Assembly: GCA_026954015.1 (NCBI GenBank)
Contig: JAIXLP010000029.1
Location: 119,137-162,999, forward strand
DNA from: Burkholderiales bacterium
Lineage (GTDB): Bacteria > Pseudomonadota > Gammaproteobacteria > Burkholderiales > Burkholderiaceae_C
Direction of reading: 5' to 3'
DNA: 43,863 bases
In this document: in pieces, positions 26,322 to 36,460 of the stretch
Layout of the letters: the number at the start of each line of letters is the position of its first letter
Numbering within the stretch: position 1 is the first letter of the stretch
Position numbers and translations under genes: made by a program
The notes under the pieces: model-generated
The model's database searches: none
The model's input: the letters and a program-made list of their open reading frames with translations, nothing else
Told to the model about the DNA's origin: nothing

Positions 26322-26882
26322 TCAAACCGCCATGATCTCTTGTTCCTTGGCCGCGACCAAGGCGTCTATTTCGGCGACCTGCTTGTCGGTGAGCTTTTGA
26401 ATCTCGGCCTCGGAGCGCTTGAGCTCGTCCTCGCTCGCTTCCTTGTCCTTGACCATCTTCTTCACGGCTTCGTTGGCGTCGCGGCGCAGGTTGCGCACGA
26501 CGACCTTGGCCGATTCGCCCTCCTGGCGCACGATCTTGGTCATCTCCTTGCGCCGCTCTTCGCTCATCGGCGGCATGGGCACGCGGATCAGGTCGCCCAC
26601 GCTGGCGGGGTTCAGGCCCAGGTCGCTCTCGCGGATGGCCTTCTCCACCTTGGCGGCCATGTTCTTTTCCCACGGCTGCACGCTGATGGTGCGCGCATCG
26701 ATCAGCGAGACGTTGGCCACCTGCGACAGCGGCACCATGGAGCCGTAGTACTCCACGTGGATGGTGTCGAGCAGCGCGGTGCTGGCGCGGCCCGTGCGGA
26801 TCTTGGTGAGATTGTTCTTGAACGCCTCGACGGAATGCTCCATCCTGGCTTTGGCGTTCTTCTGGATGTCGGCGATGGCCAT
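26322..26882 (-). CDS. frr: Ribosome recycling factor
   Basis: RRF splits post-termination ribosomes together with EF-G. The 186-residue protein has the full family layout: [73 protein letters not shown] and a C-terminal helix ending EQEIMAV. A strong ribosome site (AGGAG) precedes ATG 26882. It follows pyrH by 38 bp, the usual proteobacterial order. Confidence 0.97.
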   Translation of the reverse strand: MAIADIQKNAKARMEHSVEAFKNNLTKIRTGRASTALLDTIHVEYYGSMVPLSQVANVSLIDARTISVQPWEKNMAAKVEKAIRESDLGLNPASVGDLIRVPMPPMSEERRKEMTKIVRQEGESAKVVVRNLRRDANEAVKKMVKDKEASEDELKRSEAEIQKLTDKQVAEIDALVAAKEQEIMAV

Positions 26883-26920
26883 GACGAACTCCTGCGCGGC
26901 GCTGCGGGCGCCGCCAACTC

Positions 26921-27640
26921 TCAAGCGTATACCAAGGTGCCTTCGTCTTCACCGAGGATGACGCGCTTGAACGCCCCCGGCTTGAAGATCGAGAACACGC
27001 GGATCGGCAGCTTCTGGTCGCGGCACAGCGCAAAGGCCGTGGCGTCCATGATGCCCAGGTTCTTCACCATCGCTTCGTCAAAAGTGAGCCTGGCGTAGCG
27101 CGTGGCGTTCGGGTCCTTCTTGGGGTCGGAGGTGTAGACGCCGTCGACCTTGGTGGCCTTGAGCACCAGGTCGGCGCCGATCTCCGCGCCGCGCAGCGCC
27201 GCCGCCGTATCGGTGGTGAAGAAGGGGTTGCCCGTGCCGGCGGCGAACACCACCACCTTGCCCTCTTCGAGGTACTGCAGCGCCTTGGGCCGCACGTAGG
27301 GCTCGACGACCTCCTGGATGCCGATGGCCGACATCACGCGCGCCGTCATGCCCTGCTTGTTCATGGTGTCCGCCAGCGCCAGCGCGTTCATCACGGTGGC
27401 GAGCATGCCCATGTAGTCGGCGGTGGCGCGGTCCATCCCCTCAGCGCCGCCCGCGACGCCGCGAAAGATGTTGCCACCGCCGATCACCACCGCCACCTCC
27501 ACGCCCATCTGCGTGACCTCGGCGATCTCCTGCACCATGCGCACGATGGTCGCGCGGTTGATGCCGAAGGCGTCATCCCCCATGAGCGCCTCGCCCGACA
27601 GCTTGAGCAGGACGCGTTGGTGTACGGGCTTGGCGGTCAT
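26921..27640 (-). CDS. pyrH: UMP kinase
   Basis: PyrH phosphorylates UMP to UDP, supplying pyrimidine nucleotides; bacterial enzymes are hexamers regulated by GTP and UTP. The 239-residue protein shows [66 protein letters not shown] and [17 protein letters not shown], the amino-acid-kinase signatures of this family. It lies 41 bp after tsf in the rpsB-tsf-pyrH-frr order. Confidence 0.97.
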   Translation of the reverse strand: MTAKPVHQRVLLKLSGEALMGDDAFGINRATIVRMVQEIAEVTQMGVEVAVVIGGGNIFRGVAGGAEGMDRATADYMGMLATVMNALALADTMNKQGMTARVMSAIGIQEVVEPYVRPKALQYLEEGKVVVFAAGTGNPFFTTDTAAALRGAEIGADLVLKATKVDGVYTSDPKKDPNATRYARLTFDEAMVKNLGIMDATAFALCRDQKLPIRVFSIFKPGAFKRVILGEDEGTLVYA

Positions 27641-27681
27641 GGTGGCTGCTCCGTGGGGTGGTGGTTCGGGGAACGGTGCCG

Positions 27682-28578
27682 TCAGGCCGCCGACTTCGCG
27701 GCGGCGACCTGCGCGGCCACCTCGGCGGCAAAGTCGTCGGTCTTTTTCTCGATGCCCTCGCCCACGACGTAGAGCGTGAAACCCTTGACCGTGGTCTTGT
27801 GCTCCTTGAGCATCTGCGCAACCGTCTGCTTGCCGTCGGCGGCCTTCACGAAGACCTGGTCGGCGAGCGACACCTCCTTGAGGTACTTGTGGATGGAGCC
27901 TTCCACCATCTTGGTGACGATCTCGGCGGGCTTGCCCGATTCCGCTGCCTTGGCCACCGCCACCGCGCGCTCGCGCTCGACGAGCTCGGCGGGCACCTCG
28001 GCGCCGGTGAGCGCCACGGGCTTCATCGCGGCCACGTGCATGGCCACATCCTTGGCGGCCACCGGGTCGCCCTCGTACTCGACGACGACGCCGATGCGCG
28101 TGCCGTGCAGGTAGTGCGCGAGCGGCGTGCCCGCAAAGCGCTTGAAGCGGCGCAGCGACATGTTCTCGCCGATCTTGCCGATCAGGCCCTTGCGCACGTC
28201 CTCGAGCGTGGGGCCATAGCCGTCCTGCTCGTAGGGCAGCGCGGCCAGCGCCGCCAGATCCGCCGGGTTGCGCTCGGCCACGAGCCTGGCGGCGCCATTG
28301 GCCATGGCGATGAAGCTCTCGTTCTTGGACACGAAGTCGGTCTCGCTGTTGACCTCGACGATCGCGCCCACGTCGCCCTGGATGCAGGCGGCGATGACGC
28401 CCTCGGCCGTCACGCGCGAGGCGGCCTTGCCGGCCTTGGTGCCGAGCTTGACGCGCAGGATTTCCTCGGCCTTGGCCATGTCGCCTTCGGCTTCGGTGAG
28501 CGCGCGCTTGCACTCCATCATCGGGGCGTCGGTCTTGGCGCGCAGTTCGCCCACCATGCTTGCAGTGATCGCTGCCAT
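27682..28578 (-). CDS. tsf: Elongation factor Ts
   Basis: EF-Ts recycles EF-Tu-GDP to the GTP form. The 298-residue protein has an N-terminal UBA-like domain ([19 protein letters not shown]), the [10 protein letters not shown] motif that contacts EF-Tu, and two core subdomains with a coiled-coil region. ATG 28578 has a ribosome site (GGAGA). An intrinsic terminator separates it from rpsB, so its level may be set partly by readthrough. Confidence 0.97.
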   Translation of the reverse strand: MAAITASMVGELRAKTDAPMMECKRALTEAEGDMAKAEEILRVKLGTKAGKAASRVTAEGVIAACIQGDVGAIVEVNSETDFVSKNESFIAMANGAARLVAERNPADLAALAALPYEQDGYGPTLEDVRKGLIGKIGENMSLRRFKRFAGTPLAHYLHGTRIGVVVEYEGDPVAAKDVAMHVAAMKPVALTGAEVPAELVERERAVAVAKAAESGKPAEIVTKMVEGSIHKYLKEVSLADQVFVKAADGKQTVAQMLKEHKTTVKGFTLYVVGEGIEKKTDDFAAEVAAQVAAAKSAA

Positions 28579-28609
28579 TGTTGTTTCTCCAGTCTCGAAT
28601 TCAAACCCT

Positions 28610-28637
28610 AAAAAAATGGGGCACACGGCGGGCCCCA
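28610..28637 (-). terminator. Intrinsic terminator/attenuator between rpsB and tsf
   Basis: On the minus strand, TGGGGC pairs with GCCCCA around a 9-nt loop and is followed directly by seven T residues. A second hairpin (GGCCCGC / GCGGGCC) stands just upstream near 28650-28668. It lies about 40 bp after the rpsB stop and 32 bp before the tsf start. It would stop most rpsB transcripts and allow partial readthrough into tsf, similar in placement to the attenuator known in E. coli rpsB-tsf. Confidence 0.8.
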
Positions 28638-28676
28638 CTCCTGGTGCACGGCCCGCCAGCGCGGGCCGGCGGGATC

Positions 28677-29435
28677 TCAGGCGGCGCCTTCCTGCACTTC
28701 CACGAATTCGTCCGTGCCCTCGGCCGCCCCCACAGCAGCCTTGGCCACCTCGTCGATCGCGTTGGCCTTGCCTTCGAGGATCGCGTCGGCGATGCCGCGC
28801 GCATACAGCGCAACGGCCTTGGATGAATCGTCGTTGCCCGGGATCACGTAATCGATGCCCACCGGCGAGTGGTTGGAATCAACCACGCCGATCAGCGCGA
28901 TGCCGAGCTTCCTGGCCTCGGACACCGCGATCTTGTGGTAGCCCACGTCGATCACGAAGATCGCGTCGGGCAGCGCCACCATGTCCTGGATGCCACCGAT
29001 GTCCTTTTCCAGCTTGGCAAGCTCGCGGTTGAACATGAGCTGCTCTTTCTTGCTCATGCTCTCCAGCCCCGCTTCCTGCTGCGCCTTCATGTCCTTCAGG
29101 CGCTTGATCGAGGTCTTCACCGTCTTGAAGTTGGTGAGCATGCCGCCCAGCCAGCGCTGGTCCACATAGGGCATGCCCGCGCGCTGCGCCTGCTCGGCGA
29201 TGATCTCGCGCGCCTGGCGCTTGGTGCCCACCATCAGGATGGAGCCGCGGTTGGCGGCAAGCTGCCTGGCAAACTTCTGCGCTTCCTCGAACATCGGAAG
29301 CGTCTTTTCCAGGTTGATGATGTGGATCTTGTTGCGGTGACCGAAGATGTACGGGGCCATCTTCGGGTTCCAGAAGCGGGTCTGGTGGCCGAAGTGGACA
29401 CCGGCTTCCAGCATTTCGCGCATGGTGACAGGCAT
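28677..29435 (-). CDS. rpsB: 30S ribosomal protein S2
   Basis: This is the 252-residue small-subunit protein S2. Family sequence starts directly at the chosen ATG ([20 protein letters not shown]), with [45 protein letters not shown] and [20 protein letters not shown] 29435 has a GGAG ribosome site; upstream in-frame codons belong to the leader. The leader is about 145 nt long, and S2 is known to regulate its own mRNA through the leader in several bacteria, so that is possible here. Confidence 0.98.
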   Translation of the reverse strand: MPVTMREMLEAGVHFGHQTRFWNPKMAPYIFGHRNKIHIINLEKTLPMFEEAQKFARQLAANRGSILMVGTKRQAREIIAEQAQRAGMPYVDQRWLGGMLTNFKTVKTSIKRLKDMKAQQEAGLESMSKKEQLMFNRELAKLEKDIGGIQDMVALPDAIFVIDVGYHKIAVSEARKLGIALIGVVDSNHSPVGIDYVIPGNDDSSKAVALYARGIADAILEGKANAIDEVAKAAVGAAEGTDEFVEVQEGAA

Positions 29436-29584
29436 GGGTTGCTCCAGAAGGTTGGGTCTAGAAGCCAGCCCCGAAAATCGCACCGCACGGCGGACGTGGG
29501 CGCGACACCTTGGTGAGGCCGGTTCGTGATTTGTCTTGTCTGGCCGGGTAAACCCTAGGGCGCCAGCATCAGCAAAACCATGAA

Positions 29585-29590
29585 ATTATA
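29585..29590 (-). promoter_or_regulatory. Probable rpsB promoter -10 box
   Basis: A perfect TATAAT on the minus strand lies about 150 bp upstream of the rpsB ATG. No convincing -35 hexamer is present at the normal distance. The position gives a leader of about 145 nt, suitable for ribosomal-protein autoregulation. The divergent nnr gene starts about 55 bp away on the other strand. Confidence 0.55.
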
Positions 29591-29645
29591 ACGCGCACCC
29601 GCTGCCCGCCGGGGCGAGGCCGCACGCCCCACGGCACGCGCCACA

Positions 29646-31175
29646 ATGCCCGCCATGCACCGCATCACCGGCACCACCCCCGAGCCGCTGCACGACTGCG
29701 CCGCCACCCGCGCGCTGGAGGCGACGACGGCCACCACGCTCGCGCCCCACACGCTGATGCAGCGCGCCGGCGTGGCGGTGGCGCGGCTCGCGCAGGCACT
29801 GGCGCCGCACGCGCGCATGGTCTGGATCGCCTGCGGCAGCGGCAACAACGGCGGCGATGGCCTGGAGGCCGCCGCGCTGCTGCAGGCGGCGGGCCGCCCG
29901 GTATGCGTCACGCTGCTCACGCACGGGCGCCCTCCCCAAGACGCGGCGCAGTCACTGGAGCGCGCACGGCAGGCGGGCGTGCGCTTTGTCGACGCGGCGC
30001 CCGCGCTGGGCCCGCAGGATCTGTGCGTGGATGCGCTGCTGGGCATAGGCTTGAACGCCGCGCCGCGCGCGCATGGACCGGATGCGCGGCTTGCGTCGTC
30101 GCTCGCGCAACTGCGCGCCAGCCCCGCCGCCACCCTGTGCGTGGATGTGCCCTCGGGCCTGATCGCCGACACCGGCCACTGGGCGCCGGGCTTTGAAGGC
30201 TCCGCCCCCGGCGCGGGCGTGCGCCACACGCTTGCGCTGCTCACGCTGCACCCCGGCCTGTTCACCGCGCAGGGGCGCGACGCGGCAGGCACGGTGTGGC
30301 TCGATGACCTGGGCGTGGACGCCAGCGCGCAGGCACCCGCCGCGTGGCTCTCGGGCACACCGGCGCGGCATGCCCGCGCACACGCAAGCCACAAGGGCAG
30401 CTTCGGCGACGTTGCCGTCGTCGGTGGCGAGGGGCTGGCCGCGCGTGGCATGGGCATGACGGGCGCTGCGGTGCTGGCGGCGCTGAGCGCGCTGCACGGC
30501 GGCGCGGGGCGCGTGCTGCTGGCGCTGCTCGACGACGGCGCCACCGGGGCGCTGGCGGCGCACCCGGAGCTGATGCTGCGCCGCTTCGACGCGCTGGAGC
30601 TCGACCACGGCGCGGTGGTCTGCGGCTGCGGCGGCGGTCAGGTCGTAGCAAAGGTGCTGCCGCGCGTGCTCGATCAGGCGCGCCGCCTGGTGCTGGACGC
30701 CGACGCGCTCAACGCGATCGCCGCCGACGCGCCGCTGCAGCGCCAGCTTGCCGCGCGCGGTGGCCGCGCAGACCACGCGACGGTGCTCACCCCGCATCCG
30801 CTCGAAGCCGCGCGGCTGCTGGCCAGCACCACGGCCGCTGTGCAGGCCGACCGGCTCGCCGCCGCGCACGCGCTGGCCCGGCGCTTTGCTTGCACCGTGG
30901 TGCTCAAGGGTTCGGGCACCATCATCGCCGCGCCCGCGCAGGTGGCGCGCATCAACCCGACGGGCAATGCGCTGCTGGCCACGGCGGGCACGGGCGACGT
31001 GCTCGCGGGCCTGGTCGGCGCGCGCCTGGCCGCGAGCGCACGCACCGACCACGCCGCCATGCTGGAGGCGGCTGGCGCGGCGTGCTGGCTGCACGGCGCG
31101 GCGGCCGACCACTGGCCCGCCGGGCGGGCGCTCACCGCGTCGCGGCTGGCGAGCACCCTGGACTGCGGGTACTAG
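29646..31175 (+). CDS. nnr: Bifunctional NAD(P)HX epimerase/dehydratase
   Basis: This enzyme repairs hydrated NAD(P)H: an epimerase interconverts R- and S-NAD(P)HX, and an ADP/ATP-dependent dehydratase restores NAD(P)H. The 509-residue protein fuses both domains. The N-terminal YjeF-type epimerase spans about residues 10-220 (LMQRAGVAVARLA, IACGSGNNGGDGLEAA, VDVPSGLIADTG). The C-terminal ribokinase-like dehydratase spans about 240-505 (GDVAVVGGEG, VLTPHPLEAARLL, TVVLKGSGTIIA, TGNALLATAGTGDVLAGLVG). The start could be ATG 29646 or 29655. It is divergent from rpsB and ends 3 bp from the convergent lipoprotein gene. Confidence 0.95.
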   Translation: MPAMHRITGTTPEPLHDCAATRALEATTATTLAPHTLMQRAGVAVARLAQALAPHARMVWIACGSGNNGGDGLEAAALLQAAGRPVCVTLLTHGRPPQDAAQSLERARQAGVRFVDAAPALGPQDLCVDALLGIGLNAAPRAHGPDARLASSLAQLRASPAATLCVDVPSGLIADTGHWAPGFEGSAPGAGVRHTLALLTLHPGLFTAQGRDAAGTVWLDDLGVDASAQAPAAWLSGTPARHARAHASHKGSFGDVAVVGGEGLAARGMGMTGAAVLAALSALHGGAGRVLLALLDDGATGALAAHPELMLRRFDALELDHGAVVCGCGGGQVVAKVLPRVLDQARRLVLDADALNAIAADAPLQRQLAARGGRADHATVLTPHPLEAARLLASTTAAVQADRLAAAHALARRFACTVVLKGSGTIIAAPAQVARINPTGNALLATAGTGDVLAGLVGARLAASARTDHAAMLEAAGAACWLHGAAADHWPAGRALTASRLASTLDCGY

Positions 31176-31178
31176 ATT

Positions 31179-31832
31179 TCAGCGCGTTCCCGCGCCCTGC
31201 ACCAGATCGATGCGCCGCTGCAGCGCAGCCCCCAGGTCGGCGTCGCCGAGCGAGCGCGCACGCTCCTGGCGCAGCAGCAGCCAGGCGAGCAGCGGGCGGC
31301 GCCAGCCCTGCACGGATGCGGTGTCCGTGGCGAGCACGAGCGTCTGCGGCGTCGCGCGGCCTGCGCGCAGCGCGGCGCCCGCGGCGACGAGGCGCGAGAG
31401 CGGGTCGGCGATCGCGGCGATGGCCTGCACGTCGCGCGCGGCGGCGCGCTGCGCCTCGGGCAGCAGCGCCACGCGCACCGGATCGGTCTGCCCGGCGAGG
31501 TAGTCGGCGTAGGCCGCGTCCTGCGCGCTCGCATCCACGCGCAGCGCCTCGAATGCGCTGCACGGGCCCGATTGCACGCTGGCCACCTCGGCGGCGCAGC
31601 GCAGCAGCGCCAGGCGCGCCGCGAGTTCAGGGCGGCCCGTGCGCGCCACCTCGGCACGCGCGCGCGCCCAGGCGCTTTCGGCCACCGCGTCGTCGCCGCT
31701 CAGGTAGGCCTCCATCGCGCGTTCGGCGGCGCCGTGCGCGTTCAGCTGCCAGTCGGGCGCGGGCGGCGCACCGGCGCAGGCGCCAAGCATCACAGCCGCG
31801 CACACGAGCATGCACCGTATGCTGGTCTTCAT
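31179..31832 (-). CDS. Predicted lipoprotein of the MCE operon
   Basis: This 217-residue protein has a short signal and lipobox (AAVMLGACAG, Cys19), then a soluble Ala- and Arg-rich helical domain. I do not recognise a family; it does not show the features of the ABC_trans_aux lipoproteins that often close MCE operons. Its ATG overlaps the stop of the MlaD-like gene (ATGA), so it is translated with that operon and probably acts with it in the periplasm. The regular helix-loop pattern (DWQLNAHGAAERAMEAYLSG, then repeated ARA and LAA stretches) hints at TPR-like helical repeats, but this is weak. Confidence 0.75.
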   Translation of the reverse strand: MKTSIRCMLVCAAVMLGACAGAPPAPDWQLNAHGAAERAMEAYLSGDDAVAESAWARARAEVARTGRPELAARLALLRCAAEVASVQSGPCSAFEALRVDASAQDAAYADYLAGQTDPVRVALLPEAQRAAARDVQAIAAIADPLSRLVAAGAALRAGRATPQTLVLATDTASVQGWRRPLLAWLLLRQERARSLGDADLGAALQRRIDLVQGAGTR

Positions 31833-32833
31833 GGCAGCTTGAGCTCCGTATCCCGCGCGAACGGCCATTTGCGGTTGATCTCGTTGATCAGTGCCTCGAC
31901 CTTGCGCAAGTTGGCCTCGACCTCGGTACGCAGCGCGGCCAGGTCGGTCGTCGCCTCGCGGGTGTTGCGGCCCACCGCCTGCGCCTCGGCCAGCACCGCG
32001 TCCACCTTGGTGAGTGTCTGGCGCGCGTCCTGCAGCAGGCCGCTCACCTGGCCGACGCTCGCGCGCACCTCGGGCACCAGCCCCGCGTCGGTGCCGCCGC
32101 CAAAGAGCTGGCGGTCGGCCTTGGCGCCGATCGCGTCCAGGCGGCTCAGCAGCGCGCTGCCCTGGCGCACGAGCTGCGTGCTCTGGCGCAGCAGCTGCGC
32201 GACCTGCCGCGCGTCGGCGCCGTCGCCCATCAGCGCCGCGAGCGCGCCACCGGGGCCGTTGAGCCGTTCGGTGAGGGTGCGCACCTGCGACAGCACCTCC
32301 GCCAGCTCCGAACCCTGGGCGGTGAGCGCGTTCAGGTTGCCCAGCAGCTCGCGCGCGCTGGCCATGAGCATGGGGATCTCGGCGCCGACATCGCCGCGGA
32401 TCACCGGGCGCTCGGCGCCGTCTTCCAGCGCCGGATCGCTCAGGATGCCGCTGTAGGCCTTGATCGTCGTGCCGCCCACGAGCCCGCGCACCAGCGTGAA
32501 GATGCTGGACGTGCGCAGCCAGTGCGCCTCGCGCCGCGCCACGTCCACCGCGATGTGCACCGTGCCGTCGGGTGCGAGCTCGATCGCGCGCACGCGCCCG
32601 ATCGGGAAACCCGAGAACGTCATGTCCATGCCCACGCTCACGCCCTCGGAGTCGTCGGTGACGAGCACGAGCCGCTGCGTTGCCTCGAACGCGCCGCGCG
32701 CGTACAGCAGGTAGAGCACCGAGCCGACGACGAGCGCCCCGGTGAAGAGCAGCAGCAGCGCCGCCTTCAGGCGCAGGTGCGCGATCGGGCGCGCGCGCGT
32801 GTCGGACTGCGGGTCGTGCTCGGTATCCGTCAT
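31829..32833 (-). CDS. MlaD-like MCE-domain protein
   Basis: MCE proteins form hexameric periplasmic rings that move lipids between the membranes. The 334-residue protein has one N-terminal transmembrane helix (AALLLLFTGALVVGSVLYLL, about residues 24-43), a single MCE domain (LVLVTDDSEGVSVGMDMTFS, GFPIGRVRAIEL, TTIKAYSGIL) and a long C-terminal helical region (about residues 150-320) with heptad-like spacing. It starts 1 bp after the permease stop. It differs from the short MlaD of the classical mla operon by this long tail, so it is probably a paralogous MCE system; its substrate is unknown. Confidence 0.9.
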   Translation of the reverse strand: MTDTEHDPQSDTRARPIAHLRLKAALLLLFTGALVVGSVLYLLYARGAFEATQRLVLVTDDSEGVSVGMDMTFSGFPIGRVRAIELAPDGTVHIAVDVARREAHWLRTSSIFTLVRGLVGGTTIKAYSGILSDPALEDGAERPVIRGDVGAEIPMLMASARELLGNLNALTAQGSELAEVLSQVRTLTERLNGPGGALAALMGDGADARQVAQLLRQSTQLVRQGSALLSRLDAIGAKADRQLFGGGTDAGLVPEVRASVGQVSGLLQDARQTLTKVDAVLAEAQAVGRNTREATTDLAALRTEVEANLRKVEALINEINRKWPFARDTELKLP

Positions 32834-32834
32834 C

Positions 32835-33617
32835 TCAGTAATAGTTGCCCATGAGCGAGACCATCTCGATCAGCAGCAGCACGGCGAACAGGTGTGCCAG
32901 CCCCCCTTCGGCGCCATCGGCGCGTCCCGACCGCTGCGCGTGCAGGCCGGCAGCCAGGGGGATCAAGGCCACCGCCAGGCTGAACGCCGCCGTCTTGAGC
33001 GCGAATACCAGCGTGATCTGCGGCGTGAACACCTGCCCGAACATGCGGGTATAGCCCGCGAGCCCCGCCAGGTTGGCGCCGTACACGCCGATATAGGCCA
33101 TCACCAGCGCCACCGCGCACGACAGCGCCGCCAGCGTCACGCTGGCGTACACCCCGGCCACCACGCGCGGCAGCGCCTCGGTGCGCACCAGTTCCAGCCC
33201 GCGCTCGCGCGCCGTGCCACGCAGCCTTGCAAGCTGCGCGCCGCTCGGTATCGTCGTGCGCATGGCGACGAACAGTGCCGCCGTCAGCGGAATCAGTTCC
33301 AGCACCAGCACGCGCACCACCATCTCCAGCGCATAGCGCGAGAGGCCGTAGCTCAGCGCCGTGACCACGACGATGCGCGTGAGCACCAGGCTCACGAGCG
33401 CCGCGAGCACCGTGAAGCCCAGCAGGATGGGCAGGGTGTCGGCCACGATCCGCCGCGCCATGCCCTGGCGCGCCGCGCGCCCCCAGCTCGACGGCGAGAG
33501 CAGCAGCACCAGCACCACCGCGCCCAGATCGGCGATGCGCCACCACGCCAGCGCCCAGCGCCGCGCGCCGTTCCAGTAGCGCGCCAGCCACGGAGCATCG
33601 GACACCCATGCGTTCAT
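32835..33617 (-). CDS. MlaE-like ABC transporter permease
   Basis: This is the membrane permease of an MCE lipid transporter, 260 residues with about six hydrophobic segments. Family-typical parts are TLPILLGFTVLAALVSLVLT, LVLELIPLTAALFVAMRTT, MAYIGVYGANLAGLAGYTRM and FGQVFTPQITLVFALKTAAF. ATG 33617 is preferred over an in-frame ATG at 33644; neither has a strong ribosome site. It is the first gene of the operon; the MlaF-type ATPase that must drive such a permease is not encoded next to it. A dispersed repeat occupies the upstream gap. Confidence 0.88.
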   Translation of the reverse strand: MNAWVSDAPWLARYWNGARRWALAWWRIADLGAVVLVLLLSPSSWGRAARQGMARRIVADTLPILLGFTVLAALVSLVLTRIVVVTALSYGLSRYALEMVVRVLVLELIPLTAALFVAMRTTIPSGAQLARLRGTARERGLELVRTEALPRVVAGVYASVTLAALSCAVALVMAYIGVYGANLAGLAGYTRMFGQVFTPQITLVFALKTAAFSLAVALIPLAAGLHAQRSGRADGAEGGLAHLFAVLLLIEMVSLMGNYY

Positions 33618-33653
33618 GCGGCCATCATACGAAAGTACATGCATTTACAAGCA

Positions 33654-33695
33654 AAAACACCGTGTAACGCTTATCCAGCAAGCGCGGGCAGCTAC
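33654..33695 (-). repeat. Dispersed ATAGCTG/GCGCTT repeat, copy 5
   Basis: In minus orientation this copy reads GTAGCTGCCCGCGCTTGCTG, with the second arm AAGCG, and is very close to copy 3. It fills the space between the MlaE-like gene start and the end of the convergent-side cadR gene. Its TTTTTGCTTG tail lies just before the permease start region and may carry the operon's promoter. Confidence 0.75.
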
Positions 33696-33756
33696 GCTTC
33701 CAATAGTATTCAGAGGCACCAGGCTGCATGGGCACACGCCACGGCCGCAGGGTGAT

Positions 33757-34212
33757 TCAGACATGCCGGCGCGCCAGCGGCGCCGGGGCGGGTACCGGCT
33801 CAGCCTCGGCGCGCGCGTGCAGTGCCTCGATCACGTGGCACTCGCCCGTGCCGTCGCAGCGCCCGCGCAGGTCCTTGAGCGCGTGCTCCAGCATGCGCAG
33901 CTCGCGCAGACGCGTGCGCACGTGCTCCAGGTGCTCGTCCAGCGTGGCGCAGGCGGCGTGCCCGGTATCGCTGCCGCGGTCGTCCAGCGCAAGCAGCGCG
34001 CGCACCTCGCCCAGCGACATGTCCATCGCGCGGCACAGGCGCACGAAGCGCAGGCGGTGCACCTCGGCGTCGCTATACAGCCGGTAGCGGTTCTCGGCGC
34101 GCGCGCCCTGCGCCAGCAGCCCTTCGCGCTCGTAGTAGCGGATGTTGGCCACCGACACGCCCGACAGGCGCGCGGCCTCGCCGATGCGGTGGTGGGGGCT
34201 TTGCGCAGGCAT
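33757..34212 (-). CDS. cadR: MerR-family Cd/Pb/Zn-responsive regulator (CadR type)
   Basis: The 151-residue regulator has an N-terminal winged helix (RIGEAARLSGVSVANIRYYE, residues 9-28), a coiled-coil dimer helix and a C-terminal metal site. Cysteines 88 (HAACATLDEH), 119 and 125 (RCDGTGEC) match the pattern of CadR/PbrR-type sensors of divalent soft metals; CueR-type copper sensors have a different spacing. It is divergent from the metal ATPase gene, with a MerR-type spacer promoter between them, so metal-dependent activation of the ATPase is very likely. Cd, Pb and Zn cannot be told apart from this. Confidence 0.92.
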   Translation of the reverse strand: MPAQSPHHRIGEAARLSGVSVANIRYYEREGLLAQGARAENRYRLYSDAEVHRLRFVRLCRAMDMSLGEVRALLALDDRGSDTGHAACATLDEHLEHVRTRLRELRMLEHALKDLRGRCDGTGECHVIEALHARAEAEPVPAPAPLARRHV

Positions 34213-34214
34213 GC

Positions 34215-34246
34215 TTGACTCTCGAGTGACTTCAAGGTTTTCAATC
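34215..34246 (+). promoter_or_regulatory. MerR-type promoter/operator of the metal ATPase gene
   Basis: A -35 box TTGACT (34215-34220) is followed after an unusually long spacer (19-20 bp) by a weak -10 (TTCAAT at 34240 or TCAATC at 34241). The spacer contains an imperfect dyad around CTCGAG and runs ACTTCAAGGTT, resembling cad/pbr operators, which carry a long spacer that MerR proteins untwist. Transcription would start close to ATG 34252, leaving little or no leader. Confidence 0.65.
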
Positions 34247-34251
34247 ATGGC

Positions 34252-36249
<1,998 letters not shown>

Positions 36250-36292
36250 AGCGCGTCCGAGCTTGCGACGCAAGGCAAAAACTATGCTTTGC

Positions 36293-36334
36293 ATAGCGTG
36301 CAGCGCTTGTCTGGAAAGCGCCGCACGTCTTTTT
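36293..36334 (+). repeat. Dispersed ATAGCTG/GCGCTT repeat, copy 6
   Basis: This copy reads ATAGCGTGCAGCGCTTGTC, with second arm AAGCGC, and ends in a T-run. It lies 43 bp after the cadA stop in the 211-bp gap before the convergent amidohydrolase gene. The palindrome followed by CTTTTTG could double as a transcription terminator for cadA. The rest of this gap shows nothing recognisable. Confidence 0.75.
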
Positions 36335-36460
36335 GTCTCACCAAATACCGCTTCGGTTTCAGCCCCTGCATCTGACGTGGCAGTGTCTCCGTGCGCGGGG
36401 CGCGGGGCGCGACGACGAGACCCCGGCGTGTTCAGCAGCGATCGCTGATCACACGCCGGT

